Assembly: GCA_011389895.1 (NCBI GenBank) | Contig: JAABTN010000028.1 | Span: 1 to 37,906 of the forward strand | Length of the DNA stretch: 37,906 nt | Direction of reading: 5' to 3' | Source: Maritimibacter sp. | GTDB lineage: Bacteria > Pseudomonadota > Alphaproteobacteria > Rhodobacterales > Rhodobacteraceae | Shown here: positions 8,290 through 16,031 of the stretch, in pieces | Position numbering within the stretch: position 1 is the stretch's first letter | How the letters are laid out: each line of letters starts with the position of its first letter | Translations under genes and position numbers: made by a program | The notes under the pieces: model-generated | The model's input: the letters and a program-made list of their open reading frames with translations, nothing else | The model's database searches: none | What the model was told of the DNA's origin: nothing

Positions 8290-8964
8290 ATGATGAAGCC
8301 GAAAAGCACATTCGCACGCATCGTCGATGCGATCGAGGTGAATTCCATCGCCTTGATCCTTGGGCTGATGACCGGCGTGACATTCACCAACGTGGTCTTG
8401 CGCAAGGTGTTCAACTCGTCCCTGATCTGGGGGCTGGAGGTCACGCTGATCTTGTTTGCATGGCTCGTGTTGTTCGGGATCGCCTATGGGTTCAAGGTGA
8501 CGTCACACCTTGGCGTCGATGCCATCACGGCCATGCTGCCGCCAAAGGGAAAACGCATCGCGGCGCTGATCGCCGCCGCCGCCTGTGTGCTGTATGCCTT
8601 TTTCATCCTCAAGGGATCGTGGGATTACTGGGCCCCCTTCGCGGCGCTTCAGCCGACCGAGGGCCGGTGGTTCCCCATGGGGTTCGCGGAAGGTGTGCGC
8701 GACCGCGCGTTCTATATCACCGACCAGGTTCCCATGCTGGGCATTTTCCGGTGGCTCGAAGACGCCATCAACTATGGCGACACCTATGACAAGCTGCCCC
8801 GCGTGATCCCCTATGTCGCGCTGCCGCTGTTTTCCGCCCTGCTTCTCTACCGGGTCATTCAAGCCACGCTGCGCGTCCTGCGCGGAACACAAGCCAGCCT
8901 GATCGTCAGCCACGAAGCCGAAGAAGACGTCGAGCGCGTGTCGCGCGGCGAATACCAGGAGTAA
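8290..8964 (+). CDS. dctQ: TRAP transporter small permease, DctQ family
   Basis: This 224-residue protein has four hydrophobic segments, in the DctQ pattern: N-terminal IALILGLMTGVTFTNVVLRK, then LFAWLVLFGIAYGFKVTSHLGVDA, and two later segments. It is slightly longer than many DctQ proteins because of an insert between segments 3 and 4 (about 115-150). The start has a GGGGGA Shine-Dalgarno; a second ATG follows immediately. It pairs with DctM 6 bp downstream. Confidence 0.9.
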   Translation: MMKPKSTFARIVDAIEVNSIALILGLMTGVTFTNVVLRKVFNSSLIWGLEVTLILFAWLVLFGIAYGFKVTSHLGVDAITAMLPPKGKRIAALIAAAACVLYAFFILKGSWDYWAPFAALQPTEGRWFPMGFAEGVRDRAFYITDQVPMLGIFRWLEDAINYGDTYDKLPRVIPYVALPLFSALLLYRVIQATLRVLRGTQASLIVSHEAEEDVERVSRGEYQE

Positions 8965-8970
8965 GCCCCC

Positions 8971-10368
8971 ATGGAAGTCGCAATTCTCTTCGGCCTGATC
9001 ATCGGGCTGCTTCTTATCGGTGTCCCCATCGCGGTGGCTCTGGGCCTGTCGTCGATCCTGTTTCTGCTCGTGTTCTCGGATGCGTCGCTGGCTTCGGTTT
9101 CGCAGTCCTTGTACCAAGCGATGGCGGGGCACTACACGCTTCTCGCGATCCCCTTTTTCATCCTTGCTTCAAGCTTCATGTCGACGGGTGGGGTGGCGCA
9201 GCGGATCGTCCGGTTCGCCATCGCGGTGGTCGGGCACCTTCGTGGCGGGCTTGCCATCGCCGGTGTGTTCGCCTGCATGATCTTTGCCGCCCTGTCCGGG
9301 TCGTCGCCGGCCACGGTGGTCGCCATCGGGACCATCGTGATCGCGGCCATGCGCGAGGTTGGCTATACAAAGGATTTCGCAGCGGGCGTCATCGCCAACG
9401 CGGGCACGCTTGGCATCCTGATCCCGCCATCGATCGTGATGGTCGTCTATGCCTCGGCCACCGATGTTTCGGTCGGGCGGATGTTCCTGGCCGGTGTGAT
9501 CCCGGGCCTTCTGGCAGGCACGCTCTTGATGATCGCGATCTACGTGCTGGCGCGTATCCGCAACATGCCAAAGGGCGAATGGGCCGGGTGGGGCGAGATC
9601 CTGACATCGTTTCGCGATGCGGTCTGGGGTCTCATGCTCATCGTCATCATCATGGTCGGCATCTACGGCATTCCCGGCCTGACCGGCGCGATCTTTACAC
9701 CGACCGAAGCCGCCGCCGTTGCCTCGGTCTATGCCTTCATCGTGGCAACCTTCGTCTACCGCGACATGGGCCCGCTGTCCGAGAAGAACAACGACGGGCG
9801 ACGGATATCGCTACTGTCCAGACCGCAGGCCATCGTGACGTCGCTTTGGCACAAGGACACGCGCCACACCCTGTTCGATGCGGGCAAGCTGACCATCACG
9901 CTGATGTTCATCATCGCCAACGCGCTGATCCTCAAGCACGTTCTGACCGATGAGCAGATCCCGCAACAGATCGCGCAGGCGATGCTGTCGGCGGGGTTCG
10001 GAAAGATCATGTTCCTCATCATGGTGAACGTGATCCTGCTCATCGGCGGTCAGTTCATGGAGCCATCGGGGCTGATCGTGATCGTCGCGCCCTTGGTGTT
10101 TCCCATCGCGATCGAGCTGGGCGTTGACCCCATCCACCTTGGGATCATCATGGTGGTGAACATGGAGATCGGGATGATCACGCCACCCGTTGGCCTGAAC
10201 CTTTTCGTGACATCGGGGGTTGCGGGCATGCCGATGATGCGCGTGGTGAAAGCGGCGCTCCCCTTCCTCGCCATCCTGTTCGTCTTCCTGATCCTCGTGA
10301 CCTATGTGCCATGGATATCGACATGGCTGCCCAACAGCATGATGGGCCCCGAGATCATTACGAACTGA
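8971..10368 (+). CDS. dctM: TRAP transporter large permease, DctM family
   Basis: This 465-residue, highly hydrophobic protein has about 12 membrane segments. DctM signatures are visible: GGLAIAGVFACMIFAALSGSSPAT, AGTLGILIPPSIVMVVYA, FTPTEAAAVASVYAF and IEIGMITPPVGLNLFV-type sequence near the C-terminus. It forms the Na+-coupled translocation subunit with DctQ. It ends just before a textbook terminator. Confidence 0.95.
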   Translation: MEVAILFGLIIGLLLIGVPIAVALGLSSILFLLVFSDASLASVSQSLYQAMAGHYTLLAIPFFILASSFMSTGGVAQRIVRFAIAVVGHLRGGLAIAGVFACMIFAALSGSSPATVVAIGTIVIAAMREVGYTKDFAAGVIANAGTLGILIPPSIVMVVYASATDVSVGRMFLAGVIPGLLAGTLLMIAIYVLARIRNMPKGEWAGWGEILTSFRDAVWGLMLIVIIMVGIYGIPGLTGAIFTPTEAAAVASVYAFIVATFVYRDMGPLSEKNNDGRRISLLSRPQAIVTSLWHKDTRHTLFDAGKLTITLMFIIANALILKHVLTDEQIPQQIAQAMLSAGFGKIMFLIMVNVILLIGGQFMEPSGLIVIVAPLVFPIAIELGVDPIHLGIIMVVNMEIGMITPPVGLNLFVTSGVAGMPMMRVVKAALPFLAILFVFLILVTYVPWISTWLPNSMMGPEIITN

Positions 10369-10373
10369 CGAAG

Positions 10374-10401
10374 AAAGGGCCGGGGTGATCCCCGGCCCTT
10401 T
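10374..10401 (+). terminator. Rho-independent-type terminator after dctM
   Basis: A perfect 12-bp stem AAAGGGCCGGGG / CCCCGGCCCTTT with a TGAT loop begins 5 bases after the dctM stop. The symmetrical A and T ends let it act on both strands, so it also separates the convergent ABC operon. Confidence 0.85.
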
Positions 10402-10430
10402 ACCTGTGATTTGGCCTTTCGCGGCGTCAG

Positions 10431-11249
10431 TCAGCCGGGCTGGCGATCGGCCCAACCGGCAAAGATTTTCTCAAGCGCGACCACCACGTAATAAAGCACG
10501 ATCCCAAGGATCGCGAGCGCGATGAGAACGGCGAACATAAGCGGGTAATCCGAGTTGGTCTTGCCGCTGTCGAACAAGGCCCCGAGCCCGCGACCATGGG
10601 GCGAGACGATTTCCATCAGGTTCGTCCCGATGAAGGCCAGCGTCACCGCCACCTTCAGCGCCCCGAAGAACTCTGGCAGCGTTTTTGGCAGCGCGATCTT
10701 CCAGAAAATCGTCGCCTGCGACGCGCCCAGCGCGCGCAGGATGTCACGATACTCCGGCTCAAGCGTCGACAGCCCGATCGAAACCGAAACGGCGATGGGG
10801 AAGAACGAGATCATGAAGGCGATGAGGACGGTGTTGAAATCATGCGCCCCCACGAACAACAGCGCGACAATCGGCACCACCGTCGCCTTCGGAATCGCGT
10901 TGAAACCCACCAGAAGCGGATAGAGGGCATCCCGCATCAGCCGCGAGAAGCCCATGACCATGCCAAGGAGAAGCCCCACGATCACGGCGAGCACAAGGCC
11001 GACGACCGTGCGCCACAGGGTCTGCCACCCGAAGGTGACAAACAGGCCCCAGTATTTCGAGAACGCCGCCGGCAGGTCCGAGGGCGATGCCATCACGTAA
11101 TCGGGCCAATCGTTGACCCAGACGAGGAACTCCCAGAACAGCACGAAGACGACCATCGCGATGATCGGCGCGAGCACGGCGCGCGAGGTCAGGAATTTCG
11201 TGATGGATCCACCGGTCGAGCGGGGTTTGATATCGGGAACGTATGCCAT
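10431..11249 (-). CDS. ABC transporter permease, NitT/TauT (SsuC/TauC) type
   Basis: This 272-residue inner-membrane protein has about six membrane segments and the BPD_transp_1 coupling motif EYRDILRALGASQATIFWKIALP. The start at 11249 (MAYVPDIKP) is preceded by GAGGAGA; the longer frame runs into the ATPase gene. It is the last gene of an operon running binding protein, ATPase, permease. The family imports nitrate, sulfonates, thiamine precursors and other small molecules. The substrate cannot be read from the sequence, and no TPP riboswitch is visible upstream. Confidence 0.92.
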   Translation of the reverse strand: MAYVPDIKPRSTGGSITKFLTSRAVLAPIIAMVVFVLFWEFLVWVNDWPDYVMASPSDLPAAFSKYWGLFVTFGWQTLWRTVVGLVLAVIVGLLLGMVMGFSRLMRDALYPLLVGFNAIPKATVVPIVALLFVGAHDFNTVLIAFMISFFPIAVSVSIGLSTLEPEYRDILRALGASQATIFWKIALPKTLPEFFGALKVAVTLAFIGTNLMEIVSPHGRGLGALFDSGKTNSDYPLMFAVLIALAILGIVLYYVVVALEKIFAGWADRQPG

Positions 11250-11259
11250 CTGTCTCTCC

Positions 11260-12045
11260 TCAGGCCGCCGCGCGGCCCTGGGCCACTTCGATCTGGTGAC
11301 GCAGGATTGCAAGCATCTCGGATGCCTCGGACGTGTAGAGATGATCCAGATCACGCGGGCCGGTGTCGGGCACATCCAGCACGTATTGCGTTCTGGCGGG
11401 CCGCTGGCTCAGCACGACCACCTGGTCGGCGAGAAAAATGGATTCGCGCAGGTCATGGGTGATCAGGACGCCGGTGAACGGCTCTTCCGCCTTGACCTTG
11501 TGCATGGTTTGCCAAAGGTCTTCGCGGGTGAAGGCATCGAGCGCGCCAAACGGTTCATCAAGGATCAAGACCTCGGGCTTGTGCACCAGCGACCGGCACA
11601 GGGAGGCGCGTTGACGCATCCCGCCGGACAATTCCGAAGGCCGCTTGTCACCGAACCCTTCAAGACCGACCAGTTCAAGAAGGTAATTGGCGCGCTCCTT
11701 CTGCTCGGATTTGGACATCTTGGTCGCCACGATTTCGAGCGGCAGCATGATGTTTTCCAAAATCGTGCGCCATTCCAGAAGCACGGGGTTCTGAAACGCC
11801 ATGCCCACGGTGGCGCGCGGGCCGGTCACGGTCTCGCCATGCAACATCACCGTGCCGGCATCGGGTTTCATCAGCCCGGCCACCAGCCGTGTCAGCGTGG
11901 ACTTGCCACACCCTGACGGGCCAACGACGGCGACAAAGCCGCCCTCGTCCACCGTCAGCTCCAGCCCGTCAAGCACCGGAAGCGGGCCGGCGGGTGTTTG
12001 GTAAGCGTGACGCACGCCTTCGATCTTGATTATCGGATAGGTCAA
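11260..12045 (-). CDS. ABC transporter ATP-binding protein, NitT/TauT type
   Basis: This 261-residue ATPase has Walker A GPSGCGKST, Q-loop AFQNPVLLEW, signature LSGGMRQRASL, Walker B LILDEPFGALD and H-loop ITHDLRESI. The start is a TTG codon at 12045 (TTG ACC TAT CCG) preceded by an AGGGGG ribosome-binding site. No in-frame ATG exists between the ribosome-binding site and the conserved N-terminus. A strong hairpin lies between it and the upstream binding-protein gene. Confidence 0.93.
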   Translation of the reverse strand: MTYPIIKIEGVRHAYQTPAGPLPVLDGLELTVDEGGFVAVVGPSGCGKSTLTRLVAGLMKPDAGTVMLHGETVTGPRATVGMAFQNPVLLEWRTILENIMLPLEIVATKMSKSEQKERANYLLELVGLEGFGDKRPSELSGGMRQRASLCRSLVHKPEVLILDEPFGALDAFTREDLWQTMHKVKAEEPFTGVLITHDLRESIFLADQVVVLSQRPARTQYVLDVPDTGPRDLDHLYTSEASEMLAILRHQIEVAQGRAAA

Positions 12046-12074
12046 ACGGATACCCCCTGCCCCGGATGGAATAA

Positions 12075-12098
12075 GGGCGCGGGTTTGTTCCCGCGCCC
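12075..12098 (-). terminator. Intercistronic hairpin between binding-protein and ATPase genes
   Basis: Perfect 9-bp stem GGGCGCGGG / CCCGCGCCC with a 6-base loop, followed on the minus strand by TTATT. It lies 10 bases after the binding-protein stop and would give partial termination or 3' protection. Confidence 0.7.
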
Positions 12099-12107
12099 GT
12101 TCTTGTC

Positions 12108-13112
12108 TTACTTCAACGAAAAGCCGCCTTCGGGCAGGAATTCCTCGGTGAAGTATTTCTCGATCCCGGCTTCGTTCTGGAACTCATACGTCGTGGCGAT
12201 CTGCGACACGGCGCTTTCCATCCGGGCCTCGTCAATGACGCCAAAGCCGTTTTCCTTGACCGCATCGGTCATGACGTTGGCGTCGATGGAAAGCTGAAGG
12301 CGGCGTTGTTCCAGCGCGGCATCCGCCGCCGGGTTCCGCTCGATCAACGATGCAATCGCTGTCTCGGGGTCGGCAATCGCATCTTTCCATCCCATCGCGA
12401 TCGCTTCGAGGAAGCCTTCGATGATCTCGGGGTTCTCGGCAGCGTAATCGGTGTTCACGATGACCGCGTTGCCATAAAGATCAACGCCGTAGTCGGCCAT
12501 GAGAAGCGTGGTGATATCGTCTTCCGGCACATCGAGGCGCACGAGGTTCAGGTAGGACGAAAACGAAAACCCGGTGATCGCGGCCACGTTGCCCTCGGCC
12601 AGCATCGGCTCACGGGTCGGGAAACCGACCGGCTCGACCGTGATCTGGTCCATGTCGAGGTCGTTCTCATCCGCAAAGATCGGGAACTGCGCCCAGGCCC
12701 CATCCGGCGGCGGGGCCCCGAGCGTATTACCCATGAGGTCCGCCGGGCTTTCGATTCCCAGCGATTTGCGGCCAATGACCGCGAAGGGCGGTTTGTCATA
12801 GACCATCATCGCGGCGATCACCGGCGCGTCCGGGTTCTGGTCGAGAAACTTGATGACCGAGTTGATATCGGCAAAGCCGACCGGGAAGGCACCGGTGGCG
12901 ACCTTCGGAATGGCGTCGAGCGAACCGGAGCCCGCCGAGATTTCGACCGCGAGGTCCTTTTCCCCGAAATAGCCCTTGTCGATCGCCACGAAATACGGGG
13001 CGGCGGGGCCTTCGAATTTCCAGTCGAGTGCGAATGGCATTTCGGTCTGTGCAACGGCGGCGCTGGACATTAGCGCGGCAGCGGCGGCCGTCAGAATTGT
13101 GCGATGAAACAC
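12108..13112 (-). CDS. ABC transporter substrate-binding protein, NMT1/THI5-like
   Basis: This 334-residue periplasmic protein has a signal peptide ending near AAVAQT (about residue 21). The NMT1/THI5-like fold is recognisable from WKFEGPAAPYFVAIDKGYF and FPVGFADINSVIKFL. The start is GTG at 13112, with GGGAGA about 8 bases upstream. Proteins of this class bind pyrimidines, nitrate, sulfonates or aromatic carboxylates. The CCCFC motif of ThiY-type pyrimidine binders is absent, so I leave the substrate open. Confidence 0.9.
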   Translation of the reverse strand: MFHRTILTAAAAALMSSAAVAQTEMPFALDWKFEGPAAPYFVAIDKGYFGEKDLAVEISAGSGSLDAIPKVATGAFPVGFADINSVIKFLDQNPDAPVIAAMMVYDKPPFAVIGRKSLGIESPADLMGNTLGAPPPDGAWAQFPIFADENDLDMDQITVEPVGFPTREPMLAEGNVAAITGFSFSSYLNLVRLDVPEDDITTLLMADYGVDLYGNAVIVNTDYAAENPEIIEGFLEAIAMGWKDAIADPETAIASLIERNPAADAALEQRRLQLSIDANVMTDAVKENGFGVIDEARMESAVSQIATTYEFQNEAGIEKYFTEEFLPEGGFSLK

Positions 13113-13206
13113 GTTGTGATCTCCCTTTTTGAATTCGGCACATCACCCTTTTCCGTGAGAACGTCAGGGTCCAGCCATTGGTGACGGTTTTTGACCGGCT
13201 GAAAAA

Positions 13207-13248
13207 CTTGAGCCTAATTGTTGTGCTCAATCAAGGGGGTTGCTCAAG
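13207..13248. promoter_or_regulatory. TTGAGC repeats upstream of the ABC operon
   Basis: CTTGAGC (13207-13213), TGCTCAA (13224-13230) and TGCTCAAG (13241-13248) form inverted and direct copies of one hexamer, with a 17-bp step between the last two. They lie 95-136 bp upstream of the GTG start of the minus-strand ABC operon. An operator is plausible, but no regulator is known. Confidence 0.3.
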
Positions 13249-13310
13249 AAATGTGCGTATCCGCATTTCACCGGTGGTCCGAACCGCGACGCACCGGAAG
13301 TGCCTGTGCC

Positions 13311-13402
13311 CGAAAACGAGAAAGCCGCCCGATCCATGTTCACGGGGAGGAGGTCGTGAACGGGATCGGACGACTTTGCCCTGTTGGTCCCAGGCGCTGG
13401 GT
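13311..13402 (-). ncRNA. Candidate CcsR/cuckoo-like sRNA with CCUCCUCCC loop
   Basis: Read on the minus strand there is a small perfect hairpin CCCAG-CGC-CTGGG (13401-13389). A long hairpin follows (13377-13321), built from AAAG/CTTT, CCGATCC/GGATCGG and GTTCACG/CGTGAAC helices around the 10-base loop ACCTCCTCCC. A U-rich tail CTCGTTTTCG comes next. A CCUCCUCCC hairpin loop is the hallmark of the alphaproteobacterial cuckoo family, which includes Rhodobacter CcsR RNAs. Known members usually carry the motif in two loops and often follow a DUF1127 gene; here only one loop has it and no DUF1127 gene is seen. The 5' end and promoter are unknown. It might instead be a terminator for minus-strand read-through. 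Confidence 0.5.
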
Positions 13403-13537
13403 TCTTGTTCGTAGGCAGGCTTTGACACCCGCCTGTCATCATGGATGACGCAAAGGGCCCGGTCGCTCAATGCTGCAGGCGCGAAAGGGGCGGGTTTTTC
13501 GCTGCAATGCAGAAATTGCTTGGTTTTTGGGCGGGAA

Positions 13538-13567
13538 TTGCCCCCGGTCTGCTGCGTCCGGGGGCAA
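13538..13567 (-). terminator. Hairpin after the NAD(P)-binding oxidoreductase gene
   Basis: Perfect 10-bp stem TTGCCCCCGG / CCGGGGGCAA with a 10-base loop, 23 bases downstream of the stop at 13591. Only TTCCC follows on the minus strand, so termination is probably incomplete. Confidence 0.5.
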
Positions 13568-13590
13568 AAGTTCGACCCAAAGCGCAGAAA

Positions 13591-14241
13591 TCACGCGCCC
13601 GAGATGGCCGGGGCCTTTTGGATCAGTGCCTCGTTGGTCAGCGCATGAACCATGAAGAGCGCGAAGTCGATGCGACGGGTCATGTTCGCCGCAAGCCTTG
13701 GATCGCCCACGTGTTCGGCCCAGACCGGGAGCCCTTGGCTCTCGCCTTCCTCAAGATCCGAGCCCCGGACCACGGTCCAACGCCGGTTGCTTTCAAACAC
13801 CAACCGCGTGGCGCGGTGTTGATCGGCAAGATCGACAAAGCGCGTCAGCCGGGCGAGAGGGGCAATGACCCGTTCGATGAAACGGATCTTCCAATCGTAG
13901 CGGTCCTTGCCATCTTTCGAGATATGCCAGCCGCAGGAAAACACCATGCGGGCATCCTTTGGTGCATGCTCCATGACCGCGCGCACCGTTCCCGAGGCAT
14001 AATCGTCGACCCCGAAGGGAACCAGCACGCACAACACGCCGTCCGCATCCTGCACCGCCTCGCGGATAACCGCAGGGTCGTTGCTCCGCCCGGCGACGAT
14101 GGTGATCCGGTCGCCGAAATGGGCCAGTTTGCCGGAGCTCTGCGGGCGACAGACGCCCACAACTTCGTGGCCGAGGTCAAGACAGTGGCGGGCCATATAC
14201 TGGCCCAGCTTGCCGGAGATTCCGATGATTGCAACTTTCAT
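13591..14241 (-). CDS. NAD(P)-binding oxidoreductase, atypical SDR/NmrA-like
   Basis: This 216-residue protein has a Rossmann fold. MKVAIIGISGKLGQYMARHC carries the GxxGxxG dinucleotide motif, VVGVCRP follows beta 2, and ITIVAGRSNDPAVIREAVQDADGVLCVL is typical of NAD(P)H-binding NmrA-like proteins. The catalytic YxxxK of classical SDRs is not evident. The start at 14241 puts the Rossmann strand at the N-terminus, as in the family. The gene lies 11 bp downstream of the DUF4386 gene and is divergent from a LysR regulator. The substrate is unknown; roles range from quinone or aldehyde reduction to redox sensing. Confidence 0.85.
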   Translation of the reverse strand: MKVAIIGISGKLGQYMARHCLDLGHEVVGVCRPQSSGKLAHFGDRITIVAGRSNDPAVIREAVQDADGVLCVLVPFGVDDYASGTVRAVMEHAPKDARMVFSCGWHISKDGKDRYDWKIRFIERVIAPLARLTRFVDLADQHRATRLVFESNRRWTVVRGSDLEEGESQGLPVWAEHVGDPRLAANMTRRIDFALFMVHALTNEALIQKAPAISGA

Positions 14242-14252
14242 GGCAGCCTCCC

Positions 14253-14948
14253 TCAAACGTCGGTTTCGGTGGCGCCGATGCGGGGCGCGCGGATGAGAAG
14301 CCACAGGAGAAACCCGATTTCGGAGAGCGTCACGATGCCCAGAAGAACGGCTCGAACCCAGCCAAGCAATTCGGCCTCGGGATAGCCGAAGGAATAGATA
14401 CTGTCGGTGATGTATCCAAAGGCACCCACCGTCAGACCAATCGCGAAAATGTTGGGCAGGCCCCGGGTCCGGCAGACCAGTTGGCCAAGCAATATCAGGT
14501 GAAGACCGAAGAACACCTGCCAAACCCAGACGCCCGCGTGGTGCATGTGGATAAGCATTTCGGCAAGACGGTCATCGGCAGGGATCGCGCCGGACGACAT
14601 GCCGGCAAGCCCAGCTTGGAACAACAACATCACCGCCATCACGGCAACCATGGCAAAGCGCGCCAACATGGCGGCGAAAGCCATCGTTTCGTTTACCCGG
14701 CGAAACATCTGGTAAAGCATGGTCGAAACCATGATTTCGATCAGCATCACGAGACTGTCCGCCGCGATCCCGGCGTTGAATAATCCGCGGTTCTGGCGGA
14801 TGTTCGACAATGTTTCGCCGGGGTCGTCGGCGATGATCTGGCTTGGAACATAAAGAATGGCGAAGACGCCGAAGACGGCGATGGCGAGATATCCAACCCC
14901 GACAAGACGGGAATAGGAGCTTTGGGTGGGGTCGCGAAGCACATCCAT
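14253..14948 (-). CDS. DUF4386 family membrane protein
   Basis: This 231-residue protein has about six membrane segments: GYLAIAVFGVFAILYVP, LVMLIEIMVSTMLYQMF, FAMVAVMAVMLLFQAGL, VWQVFFGLHLILLGQLV and two near the C-terminus. The pattern and the RNRG-like loop (NIRQNRGLFNAGIAAD) fit DUF4386. The function of the family is unknown. It heads a two-gene operon with the oxidoreductase and diverges from the LysR gene 162 bp away, which suggests LysR control. Confidence 0.82.
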   Translation of the reverse strand: MDVLRDPTQSSYSRLVGVGYLAIAVFGVFAILYVPSQIIADDPGETLSNIRQNRGLFNAGIAADSLVMLIEIMVSTMLYQMFRRVNETMAFAAMLARFAMVAVMAVMLLFQAGLAGMSSGAIPADDRLAEMLIHMHHAGVWVWQVFFGLHLILLGQLVCRTRGLPNIFAIGLTVGAFGYITDSIYSFGYPEAELLGWVRAVLLGIVTLSEIGFLLWLLIRAPRIGATETDV

Positions 14949-15090
14949 GACAAGGGCCTTTCAGGCAAAGAGGCAGGGGTCGCGCAACGCGCGTTTCCCG
15001 GCCGGGTTCGGGTGGTTTCGAAGATTGTGAGGTTGCGTGGTCGGCAACCGGTGTATCTGGTCTAACCGCAGAGACACCCAACGAGAATTG

Positions 15091-15110
15091 ACCAATATCG
15101 CGTCTATGGT
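15091..15110. promoter_or_regulatory. Possible LysR operator (weak dyad)
   Basis: ACCA-N12-TGGT abuts the ATG at 15111 in the divergent intergenic region. The short arms and T/A-rich flanks fit a LysR T-N11-A type site loosely. If this is the operator, the true start may be the second ATG at 15123. Confidence 0.25.
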
Positions 15111-16007
15111 ATGCAGAAATGCATGAATTGGTCCGCCATCACCTTTGACTGGAACCGCGCGCGTGCGTTTCTCGTCACCGCCGAAGAAGGCTCGCTCTCT
15201 GCAGCCGCCCGCAAACTCGGGCTGGCGCAACCCACCGTCGGGCGGCAGGTCGAGGCGTTTCAAGAAGAGCTTGGCCTTGTCCTGTTCGAACGCGCCGGGC
15301 GTAGCCTGACGCTCACACCGGCGGGACAGGCCCTTTTGGACCCGGTGCGGGCCATGGGCGAGGCCGCCGTTGACCTTTCACGCGTCGCCTACGGTCAGGA
15401 CGACAGCCTTGAGGGCAATGTCACCATCACCGCGTCCGATGCCTATGCCGGTCTTCTGTTGCCGCCCATCCTTGAGGATTTGCAGGCGCAAGAGCCGGGT
15501 ATCTCGGTTTCCATCGTCGTGTCGAATTCCGCCGCCGACCTTCTTCGGCGCGAGGCCGACATAGCGATCCGGAATTTTCAGCCGACAGAGCCGGACCTGA
15601 TCGCGAAAAAACTGCGCACGGCCAAGGCACGGATTTACGCGACACCCGGCTATATGGCGACACTCGATACCCATACCAAGCCGGGCGATCTGGGTCAGGC
15701 CCGTTTCATCGGCCTGGATGAAACCGGGTTGATGCTGGATGTGCTCAGGCAACTTGGCTTTCCGATCACCGACAGGAACTTTCCGCTCAGAACCGAGAAC
15801 TTCCTTGTCATGTGGGAAATGGTGAAGCGCGGCATGGGGATCGGGATCATCGACGACAGGATCGGTGACGCGGAACCCCGTGTGGCGCGGGTTCTGCCCG
15901 AGATGCCGCCGCTCGAATTCCCCGTCTACCTCGTCGCGCATCGCGATATCTACCGCAACAAGCGCCTGCGGATCGTCTTCGACTTTCTCAGTGAGGCGTT
16001 GCGGTAA
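15111..16007 (+). CDS. LysR family transcriptional regulator
   Basis: This protein of 298 residues (294 if translation starts at 15123) has an N-terminal winged helix, FLVTAEEGSLSAAARKLGLAQPTVGRQVEAFQEELG, and a LysR substrate-binding domain. SAAARKLGLAQPTVGRQV is the recognition region. No clear Shine-Dalgarno distinguishes the two ATGs. Its divergent position suggests it regulates the DUF4386-oxidoreductase pair and itself. The C-terminal effector domain gives no hint of the ligand. Confidence 0.92.
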   Translation: MQKCMNWSAITFDWNRARAFLVTAEEGSLSAAARKLGLAQPTVGRQVEAFQEELGLVLFERAGRSLTLTPAGQALLDPVRAMGEAAVDLSRVAYGQDDSLEGNVTITASDAYAGLLLPPILEDLQAQEPGISVSIVVSNSAADLLRREADIAIRNFQPTEPDLIAKKLRTAKARIYATPGYMATLDTHTKPGDLGQARFIGLDETGLMLDVLRQLGFPITDRNFPLRTENFLVMWEMVKRGMGIGIIDDRIGDAEPRVARVLPEMPPLEFPVYLVAHRDIYRNKRLRIVFDFLSEALR

Positions 16008-16031
16008 CCGGCACCTCGGCCGGCCACTCTG

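Noticed and set aside
13113..13206. Possible TPP riboswitch in front of the NMT1/THI5-like ABC operon
   Set aside because: No CUGAGA or other conserved thi-box elements are seen; the region has no matching fold.
14572..15081. Minus-strand frame overlapping the DUF4386 gene
   Set aside because: Out of frame with the clear membrane protein and without domain features or a ribosome-binding site.
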